Origin: a virus
IMG/VR virus record: IMGVR_UViG_3300003841_000005
Location: 128 to 29,234 of that record
DNA length: 29,107 nt
Direction: 5' to 3' (one strand)
Each line of letters begins with the position of its first letter. Position 1 is the stretch's first letter. Below the pieces are notes generated by a model. It was given only the letters and a program-made list of their open reading frames with translations, was not told the DNA's origin and did not search any database. Shown piece after piece: positions 1 through 6,481 of the stretch. Both the position numbers and the translations under genes were made by a program.

Positions 1-4
1 TTAT

Positions 5-369
5 GGGGGCGTTCTTGGATTCGACGGGGATAGTTCGGGCTCGGGTAGCGGGTAGTGGGGACGCGTCCACTTCATCAACGCTAAAGCCATTTAAACGGCA
101 AACAACAAACAAACTACGCTTTCGCAGCTTAATAACCTGTGAGCGTGCTTCTACTCTGCATCGCCCATGTGCCGAGATAGGGGCTCAACTTTTAGTGGGA
201 TACGCTGTCACATCTCCGCCTGGGGTGTGCTGAAGAAGACAATCAGGCTGACCCAAAGCATAGCCGGTTACGGGGCGATGCTCGGGTGACATCAAAACTG
301 TGACTACACCCGTAGAAGCTCGTGTTGCGTTATCTTCGGACAGGGGTTCGAATCCCCTCGCCTCCACCA
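5..369 (+). ncRNA. ssrA: tmRNA (transfer-messenger RNA)
   Basis: tmRNA rescues ribosomes stalled on broken mRNAs and adds a degradation tag. The 5' end GGGGGCG (5-11) pairs with CGCCTCC (359-365) to form the acceptor stem, and CCA is encoded at 367-369. The T-arm GGGGTTCGAATCCCC is at 343-357. The tag reading frame runs from GGC at 97 to the double stop TAATAA at 130-135 and reads GKQQTNYAFAA, preceded in the cell by the alanine carried by tmRNA. The hydrophobic AFAA end is the usual ClpXP degron type. The gene looks complete and functional even though a prophage is inserted at its 3' end. Confidence 0.97.
330..369. other. Prophage attachment site (left junction) at the ssrA 3' end
   Basis: The phage integrase gene lies right next to the ssrA 3' end and its reading frame continues into it, with the stop codon at 330-332 inside the tmRNA. 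This places the phage-host junction in or near this segment. The exact crossover and core length cannot be set without the other junction, which is outside the window. The phage must carry a copy of the ssrA 3' end, because the tmRNA is still intact. Seen: the overlap. Inferred: that it is an att site. Confidence 0.6.
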
Positions 370-1862
370 CTAAAAACCCTGTATGTTATATCAACATTAT
401 ATGAGTTGATATCTTTAGACGGTTGAATAGTGATCCTTTCTACATATTCTTGTAGCACTTCTTTTTGCTGTTGCTCGTCAGCAGTGCTGAGCAAGTGTTT
501 TTTATCTTCAATGATTTTCATAATCGCCTCGTCGGGCAACTCTTCAGTGTTTTGAATAAGCTCTATTCGCAGAAGTTCTTCTTCCAAGGCTTCTTGTCTG
601 TGTTGAGCTTCCACAATTTTGTCCTCAAGCCCTTTAATACCCTTGCCAAGAGCGTCGATCCAATTATTTATTTTTTGACTTAGCTCCTTCAATTCACTTT
701 TTATTGGGTATACATCATCTTGCGTAGAATGACGTTGCTGCTTATACAGTTCTTTAACTCTGTACAATATTTCCTTTGTTCCTTCAGACGAAAAGCAATT
801 CTCGATAAGGTTATCTTTTGCGATATCCTCGATATCGTCCTTTCTTACACTCGTATTTCCGCACTTCGACGAACATTTGTAATAACATAGTAGCGTTTTG
901 TCTGCGGCTTTTGGATTTCTATATGAGTTTCCAGCGTAAGCAGACCCACAATTGCCGCAATATATCTTTCCAGTTAATAAGTACGTAACTTTAGCTTTCA
1001 TGCGGCCGGGCTTATGTTTCCGTTCCATCATTTTTTTATACACCCTCTCAAACAGGCTTTCTTCAATAATAGCAGGGAAGGCGTTAGGAATCACTTGTTG
1101 TTCTTCGATAGGCTTTTTTTTATGAGTGTTTCTTTTGCCATCATCATCTTTCGCAGAGGAAACATTCCAAGTGTAATCACCCTTGTATTTTCGATTAAAA
1201 GCCCAACCATCAAAGGAATTTTTAGTGAACTTCCTGCCTGTTTGTGTCCTATATCCTGCTGCGTTAATCTGATCGGCTATTACCTCGTTGGATAGATCGT
1301 TGTCTATTCCAACAAAATACATCTTTACTGCTCCATATCTTTTGCGGTCTATTTCGTATTTCCTTTCTTTATTAACGAGCAATCCATATGGAGGTCTACC
1401 ACCGACATGAATACCTGCTTCGGCATTCTCGTTCATCCCCTTCAGGACTTCACGGGAGAGGTTCTTTGAATAGTATTCCCCCATGCCTTCTAATACGGAT
1501 TCCAGGATAATCGATTCGGGTGAATCGTCCAACTGTTCAAGGACGCTTTCTACACGTACGCCATTTCTTTTTAACTTCCGTTTATAATGGGCAGAATCAT
1601 ATCTGTCACGAGCGAATCGATCTAGCTTATGAACGACCACAACATCGAAAAGGCCTCTATCACTATCCTTAATCATTTTTTGGAAATTCGGTCTTCTATC
1701 AGTGGTGGCAGTCTTAGCTTCGTCGGGGTAACTTCCGATCAGCGAGTACCCTTTTCTCTTACAGTACTCCGATATAGCTTTCATTTGCGCTGATATAGAT
1801 TCCTCTCGTTGGTTGTCTGAACTATATCGAGGATAGGCAACTGCACGAATAATAGATTTCAT
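330..1862 (-). CDS. int: Large serine recombinase, phage integrase
   Basis: Site-specific integrase of the large serine recombinase family, 510 aa, which inserts and, with a directionality factor, excises the phage. The N-terminal resolvase domain (about 1-150) has YPRYSSD with the likely nucleophile Ser14 and Arg12, and the LDRFARDRYD motif at 80-89. The recombinase domain follows, with GGRPPYG at 154-160. A zinc ribbon has Cys302, Cys305, Cys330 and Cys334. A coiled coil lies at about 390-450. A GGGAG ribosome-binding site precedes the ATG. The last 11 or 12 codons (from position 369 down) are read from the ssrA 3' end, giving the GEGIRTPVRR tail typical of translated T-arm DNA. It is convergent with ssrA and downstream of the repressor on the same strand, so the two may share transcripts. 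Family assignment is secure. Confidence 0.96.
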   Translation of the reverse strand: MKSIIRAVAYPRYSSDNQREESISAQMKAISEYCKRKGYSLIGSYPDEAKTATTDRRPNFQKMIKDSDRGLFDVVVVHKLDRFARDRYDSAHYKRKLKRNGVRVESVLEQLDDSPESIILESVLEGMGEYYSKNLSREVLKGMNENAEAGIHVGGRPPYGLLVNKERKYEIDRKRYGAVKMYFVGIDNDLSNEVIADQINAAGYRTQTGRKFTKNSFDGWAFNRKYKGDYTWNVSSAKDDDGKRNTHKKKPIEEQQVIPNAFPAIIEESLFERVYKKMMERKHKPGRMKAKVTYLLTGKIYCGNCGSAYAGNSYRNPKAADKTLLCYYKCSSKCGNTSVRKDDIEDIAKDNLIENCFSSEGTKEILYRVKELYKQQRHSTQDDVYPIKSELKELSQKINNWIDALGKGIKGLEDKIVEAQHRQEALEEELLRIELIQNTEELPDEAIMKIIEDKKHLLSTADEQQQKEVLQEYVERITIQPSKDINSYNVDITYRVFSGGGEGIRTPVRR

Positions 1863-1887
1863 TTCAATTCAACTCCCTGTCAAACCG

Positions 1888-2235
1888 TTATTTCCACATA
1901 ATCGCTTCAATCATCCCTAGCAGCTTGATTCTTTCTTCTGCGGTCAATTCTCGCCCGGAGAAATATAGTAGATTTGATCTTTCGAGAAGTGTTTTGATGT
2001 CGCTCATATTTATGTCAGAAGGCGGAAGAGGATTGTCGGTATTGCATAACAAGAAGTCAGCAGATGTATCAAAAATCTTAACAATCAAATTCAATTTATC
2101 GCTAGGTGGGACAATTGCGTCTCTTTCATAACCAGAAAAAGTGGCTCTGTTTATTCCCAAATAGTTAGCCATATCCTCTTGTGTCAATCCTTTTTTCTTC
2201 CTTAGAAGGCTAATTCTATTACCAACCGTGGACAT
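1888..2235 (-). CDS. cI-like XRE-family repressor
   Basis: Predicted lysogeny repressor of 115 aa. The N-terminal half is a clear XRE helix-turn-helix (LRKKKGLTQEDMANYLGINRATFSGYERD, residues about 10-38). The remainder is helical and may be a dimerisation domain; it is too short to hold a LexA-type self-cleaving peptidase. AAGGAG stands eight bases before the ATG. The gene is divergent from the Cro-like gene at 2342 and upstream of the integrase. It should bind the dyads at 2274-2294 and 2638-2658. I see only a weak promoter immediately upstream, and the leftward promoter at 2628-2656 could supply its transcript. The fold is certain; the role follows from position. Confidence 0.9.
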   Translation of the reverse strand: MSTVGNRISLLRKKKGLTQEDMANYLGINRATFSGYERDAIVPPSDKLNLIVKIFDTSADFLLCNTDNPLPPSDINMSDIKTLLERSNLLYFSGRELTAEERIKLLGMIEAIMWK

Positions 2236-2273
2236 CTCATCTTCTCCTTAGATAAAAAGAAATTTAAAATTAC

Positions 2274-2304
2274 TATTGCGTTAGTCAGAGTAACGTTATA
2301 TAAT
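2274..2304 (+). promoter_or_regulatory. Early rightward promoter with embedded operator (O1)
   Basis: -35 TTGCGT (2276-2281), a 17-base spacer and -10 TATAAT (2299-2304) read toward the Cro-like gene. An imperfect dyad, GTTAGT-N3-AGTAAC (2280-2294), fills the spacer. It belongs to a 21-bp element (2274-2294) that recurs inverted at 2638-2658 with 18 of 21 matches. A bound repressor would cover the -35 and the spacer. The 13-mer AATTTAAAATTAC lies just upstream (2261-2273) and recurs at 2702-2714. Confidence 0.8.
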
Positions 2305-2341
2305 GCAATTACACCGACGGATAAAAAGGGAGGTGAACTGC

Positions 2342-2605
2342 ATGGCAAAGAAAGCCCTAAGAAAAAACAAGAGCTTGGAGACGCGCGTTGTGCGCACTCA
2401 CTTCAAAAAATTGCGTGAAAGCAAAGGTTCTCAACGTTACGTAGCTGAACAGGTTGGGGTTAGTGAAGTTACAGTAAGACACGTTGAGAATGGTTGGCTT
2501 GATCCGGGCGTTAAATTGATAGTAGATTTCGCGATTTATTTCAACGAAAATGCGGAAGATTTATTCCCAGATTTGTTTATAAGAAATGGAAAAAATGTAA
2601 TTTAA
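2342..2605 (+). CDS. Cro-like XRE-family regulator
   Basis: DNA-binding protein of 87 aa, first gene of the rightward early operon and divergent from the repressor. The XRE helix-turn-helix spans about residues 28-52 (SQRYVAEQVGVSEVTVRHVE), followed by the DLFPDLF ending often seen in small phage XRE proteins. An upstream in-frame ATG at 2303 lies inside the -10 region, so I place the start at 2342, where AAAGGGAGGTG (2325-2335) is well spaced. Its likely job is to repress the lysogeny side of the switch. It could instead be an early activator. The same operator occurs on both sides of this gene. Confidence 0.85.
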   Translation: MAKKALRKNKSLETRVVRTHFKKLRESKGSQRYVAEQVGVSEVTVRHVENGWLDPGVKLIVDFAIYFNENAEDLFPDLFIRNGKNVI

Positions 2606-2627
2606 AACACCTATTTGGCTTAAATAA

Positions 2628-2658
2628 AGTATACACCGTTAGTATTACTAACGCAATA
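2628..2658 (-). promoter_or_regulatory. Leftward promoter with embedded operator (O2), antisense to the Cro-like gene
   Basis: On the minus strand, -35 TTGCGT (2656-2651), a 17-base spacer and -10 TATACT (2633-2628) form a good promoter pointing left. The spacer holds the dyad GTTAGT-N3-ACTAAC (2638-2652). The 21-bp element 2638-2658 is the inverse of O1 with three mismatches. A transcript from here would be antisense to the Cro-like gene and continue into the repressor and integrase, as lambda PRE does. Promoter strength and activity are inferred. Confidence 0.7.
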
Positions 2659-2688
2659 TATTTTATTCCTTTTGGATTGCTTTTTTTT
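2653..2688 (+). terminator. Possible weak terminator after the Cro-like gene
   Basis: GCAAT (2653-2657) can pair with ATTGC (2676-2680), with an inner TCC/GGA pairing around a TTTT loop, directly followed by eight T. The stem is short, AT-rich and bulged, and it overlaps O2. It may reduce read-through from the Cro-like gene into the early operon. Confidence 0.3.
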
Positions 2689-2752
2689 ATGATTTTTATG
2701 TAATTTAAAATTACGTTATGTACATTTAAAATCCCGTTTTGGAAGTGATGAT

Positions 2753-2875
2753 ATGGCGAACATAAATGTAACTATCAAGAAGGTTCCGCACCCTAACAAC
2801 AAAGCACTAATTGAGCTATGGGCATCACTGGCCGTGTCGGAGATTGAAAGAATTAAGAATTCAAACCAGAAATGA
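2753..2875 (+). CDS. Small phage protein, 40 aa
   Basis: A short gene with the ribosome-binding site GGAAGTGATG just before the ATG. The product starts MANINVTIKKVPHP and continues as one amphipathic helix (ALIELWASLAVSEIERIK). The KKVPHPN...LW layout resembles short unnamed proteins seen in Bacillota prophages near the switch region, but I cannot give a function. It lies between the Cro-like gene and the gene at 2908 in the same direction. No catalytic or metal-binding residues are visible. It is probably real because of the ribosome-binding site and gene packing. Confidence 0.6.
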   Translation: MANINVTIKKVPHPNNKALIELWASLAVSEIERIKNSNQK

Positions 2876-2907
2876 ATGCTTCTTTTTAATAAAGGGGTGA
2901 ATGGGAG

Positions 2908-3150
2908 ATGTCAAGAAAGCAGGAGAATATCACCGGGCAACTTGTAGTCGAGGGAGGCAAGGTATCGCTGCAACAAGAGAACGGCAGCCTGGTCGAACTT
3001 AGCAAGAATGATCGCATTGAAGTATTCAACGACGGGAAATTTGAACCGGCACCGTATTCACAGATTCTCGAAAAGGTCGATTCGGCAGGGTGGCCGCTTT
3101 ACGCTGGGCTATATGCTTCGGCAGAGAATATGAAGGGAGGGAAGGGGTAA
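2908..3150 (+). CDS. Small beta-rich phage protein, DUF5348-like
   Basis: 80-aa protein preceded by AAAGGGGTGAATGGGAG. Residues 10-70 alternate in a beta pattern (GQLVVEGGKVSLQQENG, then DRIEVFNDGKFEPAPYSQIL, then WPLYAGLY). This resembles the DUF5348 family of small prophage proteins, which have a similar GKW-P ... WYLVG arrangement; the match is from memory. No function is established. The C-terminus (ENMKGGKG) is short and basic. The stop codon TAA is followed at once by the ATG of the next gene, so the two are probably translationally coupled. Confidence 0.65.
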   Translation: MSRKQENITGQLVVEGGKVSLQQENGSLVELSKNDRIEVFNDGKFEPAPYSQILEKVDSAGWPLYAGLYASAENMKGGKG

Positions 3151-3330
3151 ATGAGAAAGTTTCCGATTGTAAGAGAACCGGATTGGGCTTTGGAAGAGTT
3201 GGATCAGGAGTTGGTCGAAAAGATTATCTCAGTTTTGAAAGAGGCGAAGGTTTCATACGCCGAAGCATACGAAACCTTAGAAGCTGTGTACAAAACTATG
3301 GAGTATCGTTCAAAGTTTTTGCATCTTTAA
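3151..3330 (+). CDS. Small acidic helical phage protein, 59 aa
   Basis: It begins immediately after the stop of the gene at 2908, whose end (GAAGGGAGGGAAGGGG) supplies the ribosome-binding site. A longer frame over the same stretch (3090-3446) lacks its own ribosome-binding site and is out of register with this coupling. The product is acidic and almost wholly helical (DWALEELDQELVEKIISVLKEA, then YAEAYETLEAVYKTMEYRSKFL). I do not recognise a family. Its 3' end overlaps the convergent minus-strand gene 3296-3544 by 35 bases. Confidence 0.65.
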   Translation: MRKFPIVREPDWALEELDQELVEKIISVLKEAKVSYAEAYETLEAVYKTMEYRSKFLHL

Positions 3331-3544
3331 GCTCAAAGGCAATTTTCCAACTTGGATTTAATTTCGAGAAATCATTTGAAAGATTATTTATGCGCGTCAA
3401 GATTCTTTCAGGTAATTCATTACCACAAGCAGGACACGAAAGGTAAACATCTTTAAATGGGTCTGCTATGACACGTTGCGAGTATTTTTCAAAATCAATC
3501 TTCAAGGTTGTATCACATTCGCCACACACTAGTGTTAAAAACAT
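3296..3544 (-). CDS. Small zinc-ribbon protein, opposite strand to its neighbours
   Basis: 82-aa protein with two zinc-binding pairs, CGEC near residue 8 and CPAC near residue 38, the second in the context VYLSCPACGNELPERI, followed by a helical tail. The ATG at 3544 is chosen because AAGGGAGGTG stands seven bases upstream; a longer frame to 3652 has no such signal. It is the only minus-strand gene in the early region, which suggests separate, possibly lysogenic, expression. A TACAAT -10-like box (3587-3582) and a half-operator match (3595-3606) lie upstream. Function unknown; it could bind DNA or RNA, or a partner protein. Confidence 0.7.
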   Translation of the reverse strand: MFLTLVCGECDTTLKIDFEKYSQRVIADPFKDVYLSCPACGNELPERILTRINNLSNDFSKLNPSWKIAFELKDAKTLNDTP

Positions 3545-3637
3545 AAGCTTCACCTCCCTTAAATGGTGTCTGGACAACTCTATTGTAATAGGGAAACGCA
3601 ATATATCACAGCAAATTATTGGAAAGGAGGGAGTGGC

Positions 3638-3811
3638 ATGACAAGAGCACAATGGCTCCGCGCTTGTGGCAATTTGCTACAAATGCGGGATATAACTCAA
3701 TCTGCCAGCGCGCGGCAGTTTTATCAGCGGCAATACCAACAACTAAAGGAGAAGTTAGACCGTGACAAGCGAAGAATTAAAAGAAGTTATGAAGCATGGC
3801 GTGCCAGTTGA
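3638..3811 (+). CDS. Small basic phage protein, 57 aa
   Basis: Start ATG at 3638 follows GGAAAGGAGGGAG (3621-3633). An in-frame start at 3563 has no ribosome-binding site. The product is Gln/Arg-rich and helical (ARQFYQRQYQQLKEKLDRDKRRIKRSYEAW), with a strongly basic C-terminal half. I do not recognise it. It overlaps the next gene, which starts at GTG 3762 in another frame, by 50 bases. This is typical of compact early phage operons. Confidence 0.65.
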   Translation: MTRAQWLRACGNLLQMRDITQSASARQFYQRQYQQLKEKLDRDKRRIKRSYEAWRAS

Positions 3812-3962
3812 GCACAGAGGAATTACATACAGTCGTATCACTGCAATCATTCATCGAATTATTAATAAAAAACCGTACATCCAAGTAGAGCTGCTGGACA
3901 AAACAAAAAACAGCATTGTGATAGCAAATCCAATCGAGGTCAAGAGAATGGAGAAAAAATGA
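3762..3962 (+). CDS. Small phage protein, 66 aa
   Basis: GTG start, with AAAGGAGAAG ten or so bases upstream inside the previous gene. The protein has a short N-terminal helix (SEELKEVMKHG) and then beta strands (VEHRGITYSRITAIIHRIINKKPYI and IQVELLDKTKNSIVIAN). This pattern matches short prophage proteins of about 65-70 aa located before replication genes in Bacillota phages, none with a known role. The stop overlaps a possible ATG at 3959 (ATGA). Confidence 0.7.
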   Translation: MTSEELKEVMKHGVPVEHRGITYSRITAIIHRIINKKPYIQVELLDKTKNSIVIANPIEVKRMEKK

Positions 3963-4036
3963 ATACAGAAATGAAATCGCCCCGTGTACGCTTCTCAGAA
4001 AAGCGACCACGGGGCGAAGTCAAAGCGAAATGCTAA
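3959..4036 (+). CDS. Possible 25-aa leader peptide
   Basis: An ATG overlapping the preceding stop (ATGA) opens a 25-codon frame, MNTEMKSPRVRFSEKRPRGE and five more residues, ending at TAA 4034-4036. The hairpin at 3977-4017 lies wholly inside it. Overlap coupling would allow translation without its own ribosome-binding site. Alternatively the frame is accidental and the hairpin is the functional element. Confidence 0.3.
   Translation: MNTEMKSPRVRFSEKRPRGEVKAKC
3977..4017 (+). other. Long hairpin upstream of rep, candidate replication origin or RNA element
   Basis: TCGCCCCGTG (3977-3986) pairs perfectly with CACGGGGCGA (4008-4017). An inner stem, CGCTT (3989-3993) with AAGCG (4001-4005), leaves the loop CTCAGAA. 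No T tract follows, so it is not an ordinary intrinsic terminator. A second small dyad, GCTCG/CGAGC (4083-4087 and 4097-4101), lies downstream. Its place 148 bases before an HUH Rep gene makes a nick-site hairpin possible; a translational or RNA-stability element is the alternative. Confidence 0.5.
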
Positions 4037-4164
4037 TAATCTCCTAATAAGTATAGCAAACTTCGCGGCGACAAAGCAACGCGCTCGTAGCGTATGCGAG
4101 CTCGTAATGGGTATTAACATTCCCACGATACACAAATGTAGGGGAGTACAGCCGGAGGATAACC

Positions 4165-4956
4165 ATGAAGAATGTCGTACGTGAGAAGAAAATATACTGC
4201 GGGAATTACATGGAAGTAGATATATATAATCACACGATGTTAACCACAATGCGAAAGGGGAGGGCGAAGAAGGAAAAGGTATCTGCTCCTAAGCAGAAGA
4301 ACCTGAACGACAAGAACGCCAAGCGGTATTTCATACAGCTGGTAAATACAAACTTCGGTGATGATGATCTTCATGTAACAGTCACATATGCAAAAGTGCC
4401 AGAGTCGGTAGAAGAAGCCGAGAAGGAAGTGACGAACTACCTTCGAAGAATAACGCACAGAAGGAAGCGGGAAGGACTGTCACCTTTAAAATATGTGCTT
4501 GTGACAGAGCATAACACCGGAAAGAACGGAGAAAAGCCAACTAGGATACATCATCACATAATCATGAACGGTGGATTGGATCGGGATGTGATAGAAGGTC
4601 TGTGGAGGAAACCACGGAAGAAAGGGGAGAGGGAAGGCGAACGGATTGGATACGCCAATGCTGATAGATTGAAGCCGAATGACTATGGGCTAGAGGCGCT
4701 TTCCAGGTATCTGATGAAGAATCCAAATGGAAAGAAGCGTTGGAGCTCTTCACAAAATCTTGAAAAGCCAGAATATAGATTCAACGATTTCAAGTATTCA
4801 AAGCGTCAGGTGGAGAAGATCGTCCGGGATGAAATAGACAATCAACTCTACTGGAAGAAGAAATATCCTGAGTGGGATGTCACCAAAGTAAAGCCAGTAT
4901 ACAACGACATAACCGGATGGTCGATATACCTAAAATTGCGAAAGGCGAGGGAATGA
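4165..4956 (+). CDS. rep: HUH-family rolling-circle replication protein
   Basis: Predicted HUH endonuclease of 263 aa that nicks an origin strand through a tyrosine and stays linked to the 5' end, starting rolling-circle replication. Motif 1 is DDLHVTVTY (67-75). Motif 2 is TRIHHHIIMNG (126-136), the metal-binding histidines, preceded by VTEHNTG. Motif 3 is ALSRYLMKN (178-186) with Tyr182, then the RWSSSQNLEKP element common in the ORF2/G2P-type Rep family. One catalytic tyrosine is evident. GGAGGA precedes the ATG at 4165. It occupies the usual place of the replication genes, and no helicase loader, DnaD-type initiator, primase or helicase is found nearby. Role in phage replication is inferred. 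Confidence 0.85.
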   Translation: MKNVVREKKIYCGNYMEVDIYNHTMLTTMRKGRAKKEKVSAPKQKNLNDKNAKRYFIQLVNTNFGDDDLHVTVTYAKVPESVEEAEKEVTNYLRRITHRRKREGLSPLKYVLVTEHNTGKNGEKPTRIHHHIIMNGGLDRDVIEGLWRKPRKKGEREGERIGYANADRLKPNDYGLEALSRYLMKNPNGKKRWSSSQNLEKPEYRFNDFKYSKRQVEKIVRDEIDNQLYWKKKYPEWDVTKVKPVYNDITGWSIYLKLRKARE

Positions 4957-5002
4957 TCATATTTCAATGCCAACTATACACATTCGAAAAGAGGGTAAAG
5001 GC

Positions 5003-5365
5003 ATGAAGATAGAGATTGAGGGCGAACTGCCTTCGCTCAATGAGATTATCGATGCAGCAAAATCACATTGGTCAGCATATCGCGAGATGAAAGAAGTGAA
5101 CACAAGCCTTGTAGCATGGACGGCGAAGAAGCTTCCTCCAGTTGGTAGGGCTGATTTCACTATCATTTGGCACTGCAAGAACAAGCGCAAGGATAAAGAC
5201 AACATCATGGCGGGGCAAAAGTTTATATTTGACGGACTAAAGGAAGCGGGAGTAATCGGCAATGATGGCTGGAGGCAGATTGGGGACGTAACCCACCGTT
5301 TTCGAGTTGATGCACGTAATCCGCGGATTGAAATTGAAATAGATGAAGTGCTAGGGGATTCATAG
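5003..5365 (+). CDS. rusA: RusA-family Holliday junction resolvase
   Basis: Crossover-junction endodeoxyribonuclease of 120 aa that cuts four-way DNA junctions formed during replication and recombination. The family core is visible: NKRKDKDNI (60-68), IFDGLKEAGVIGNDGW (75-90) and a final beta pair ending in RIEIEIDEV. Asp64, Asp66 and Asp88 are the likely metal ligands. I choose ATG 5003 (GAGGG seven bases upstream, and the product opens MKIEIEGELPSLNE as relatives do); an in-frame ATG at 4967 is possible but has no clear ribosome-binding site. It follows rep directly. Confidence 0.88.
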   Translation: MKIEIEGELPSLNEIIDAAKSHWSAYREMKEVNTSLVAWTAKKLPPVGRADFTIIWHCKNKRKDKDNIMAGQKFIFDGLKEAGVIGNDGWRQIGDVTHRFRVDARNPRIEIEIDEVLGDS

Positions 5366-5378
5366 GGGGGTGTGACAG

Positions 5379-5990
5379 TTGGCATTCATGAAAAAGAAAA
5401 AGAAAAAGAAAGAAGTACAGCCTTGGCGGCAAAATATTCTCGCCCATCACCAACACACGCCCACCCGAGCAGACCGTGCGGAGTTTCCGAAAAAGGTCAT
5501 TGAAGAGTTAATCACGGAAGCAGATGGGAAATGTCAGTGTGGTTGCGGACAACCAGACCATGAAACACATCACGTTATGCCTCGCGGCCGCAATGGGCGC
5601 GGGGTGAAGACGAACGGTATGCGCCTTAATAGTGCTTGTCACACACGTATCCAAGATAACGAGGAAGAGCTACAGAAATGGATTCTGGTATACAGAACAC
5701 GGCACGGCAATTACTTTTGGTACGACGAGCAAGATTGGGAAGAACACAACCGAAGACAGGCCGAATTGAAAAAGGCAGAGATAGAAGAACGATTGAAGAA
5801 GGAGCGGGTGGAGCCAGTTCTGGAGCTTATGGCTACGGCAGCAGGCCGCGGGCTGAAAGCAAAAGAACGGCGGCTCATAGAATCACTCTCGGAAAAGGAT
5901 ATAAAAACGTTCGGTGAGATTATGAGGGACGTTGTGAATGCATTAGCTCCACCAGAAAAACCATTCGGATATGGATGGTTCGACGACTAA
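5379..5990 (+). CDS. HNH endonuclease-like protein
   Basis: 203-aa protein with an HNH-type fold near the N-terminus. Cysteines in GKCQCGCGQPDHETHHVMPRG (50-70) and the later NSACHTRI (84-91) form the zinc/HNH core, with His64-His65 as likely catalytic residues. The C-terminal half is a charged helical arm (residues 120-190). The start is TTG at 5379: GGGGGGTG (5365-5372) is well spaced for it, less so for ATG 5388. Residues 5-11 are a run of lysines. It could process DNA or help recombination; alternatively it is a selfish HNH gene. It sits between the resolvase and the methyltransferases in one operon. Confidence 0.8.
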   Translation: MAFMKKKKKKKEVQPWRQNILAHHQHTPTRADRAEFPKKVIEELITEADGKCQCGCGQPDHETHHVMPRGRNGRGVKTNGMRLNSACHTRIQDNEEELQKWILVYRTRHGNYFWYDEQDWEEHNRRQAELKKAEIEERLKKERVEPVLELMATAAGRGLKAKERRLIESLSEKDIKTFGEIMRDVVNALAPPEKPFGYGWFDD

Positions 5991-6007
5991 GCAAGGGAGG
6001 AAATCGA

Positions 6008-6481
6008 ATGAACGCTGTCATGTATTCATCAAAAACGGACGAGCATCCAACACCGCAATGGTTCTTCGATGCTCTCAATAAGGAGTTTGGATTCACACTC
6101 GACCCGTGCGCCACTCATGAAAACGCGAAGTGCCCGACTTACTTCACGAAAGATGATGACGGGCTAACACAAAGCTGGGGCGGACACACCGTATTCATGA
6201 ACCCTCCATATGGTCGGACGATAGGCCAGTGGATGCGCAAAGCATATGAAACAAGTCTGGGTGGGGCAACAGTTGTATGCCTCGTCCCAGCACGGACAGA
6301 CACGAAATGGTGGCGTGACAATGTTGGGTACTACGATTGGGAAGCGGGTAGGCAAGTGAATCATGCAAGTGAAGTACGGATGGTTACAGGGAGGCTCAAA
6401 TTCGGAGCAGCGAAGCACACCGCACCATTTCCGAGCGCGGTAGTGATTTTCCGTCCCGTATGTTTGGAGGGGAGAGCATGA
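6008..6481 (+). CDS. dam: Phage DNA N-6-adenine methyltransferase (phage Dam family)
   Basis: 157-aa methyltransferase of the phage N-6-adenine family (PF05869 type). It shows the family opening DEHPTPQWFFDALNKEFGFT (11-30), LDPCAT, the catalytic MNPPYG (64-69) and a C-terminal FPSAVVIF strand. ATG 6008 follows AAGGGAGG; an upstream in-frame start at 5975 overlaps the previous gene and has no signal. It transfers a methyl group from S-adenosylmethionine to adenine, probably to protect phage DNA from host restriction or to mark it. Its stop overlaps the next ATG (ATGA at 6478), so the two methyltransferases are coupled. Confidence 0.92.
   Translation: MNAVMYSSKTDEHPTPQWFFDALNKEFGFTLDPCATHENAKCPTYFTKDDDGLTQSWGGHTVFMNPPYGRTIGQWMRKAYETSLGGATVVCLVPARTDTKWWRDNVGYYDWEAGRQVNHASEVRMVTGRLKFGAAKHTAPFPSAVVIFRPVCLEGRA

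Noticed and set aside
3-370. Open frames on both strands across the first 370 bases
   Set aside because: They lie within the tmRNA; the minus-strand peptide with GFEPLSE is a well-known artefact of translating tRNA-like DNA.
1888-2605. Toxin-antitoxin pair
   Set aside because: Both proteins are DNA-binding XRE types and no toxin fold is present; the divergent layout with operators fits a phage switch.
3984-4184. 66-codon frame before rep
   Set aside because: No ribosome-binding site, it overlaps the rep start, and its composition is unlike a protein; the region is better read as structured DNA.
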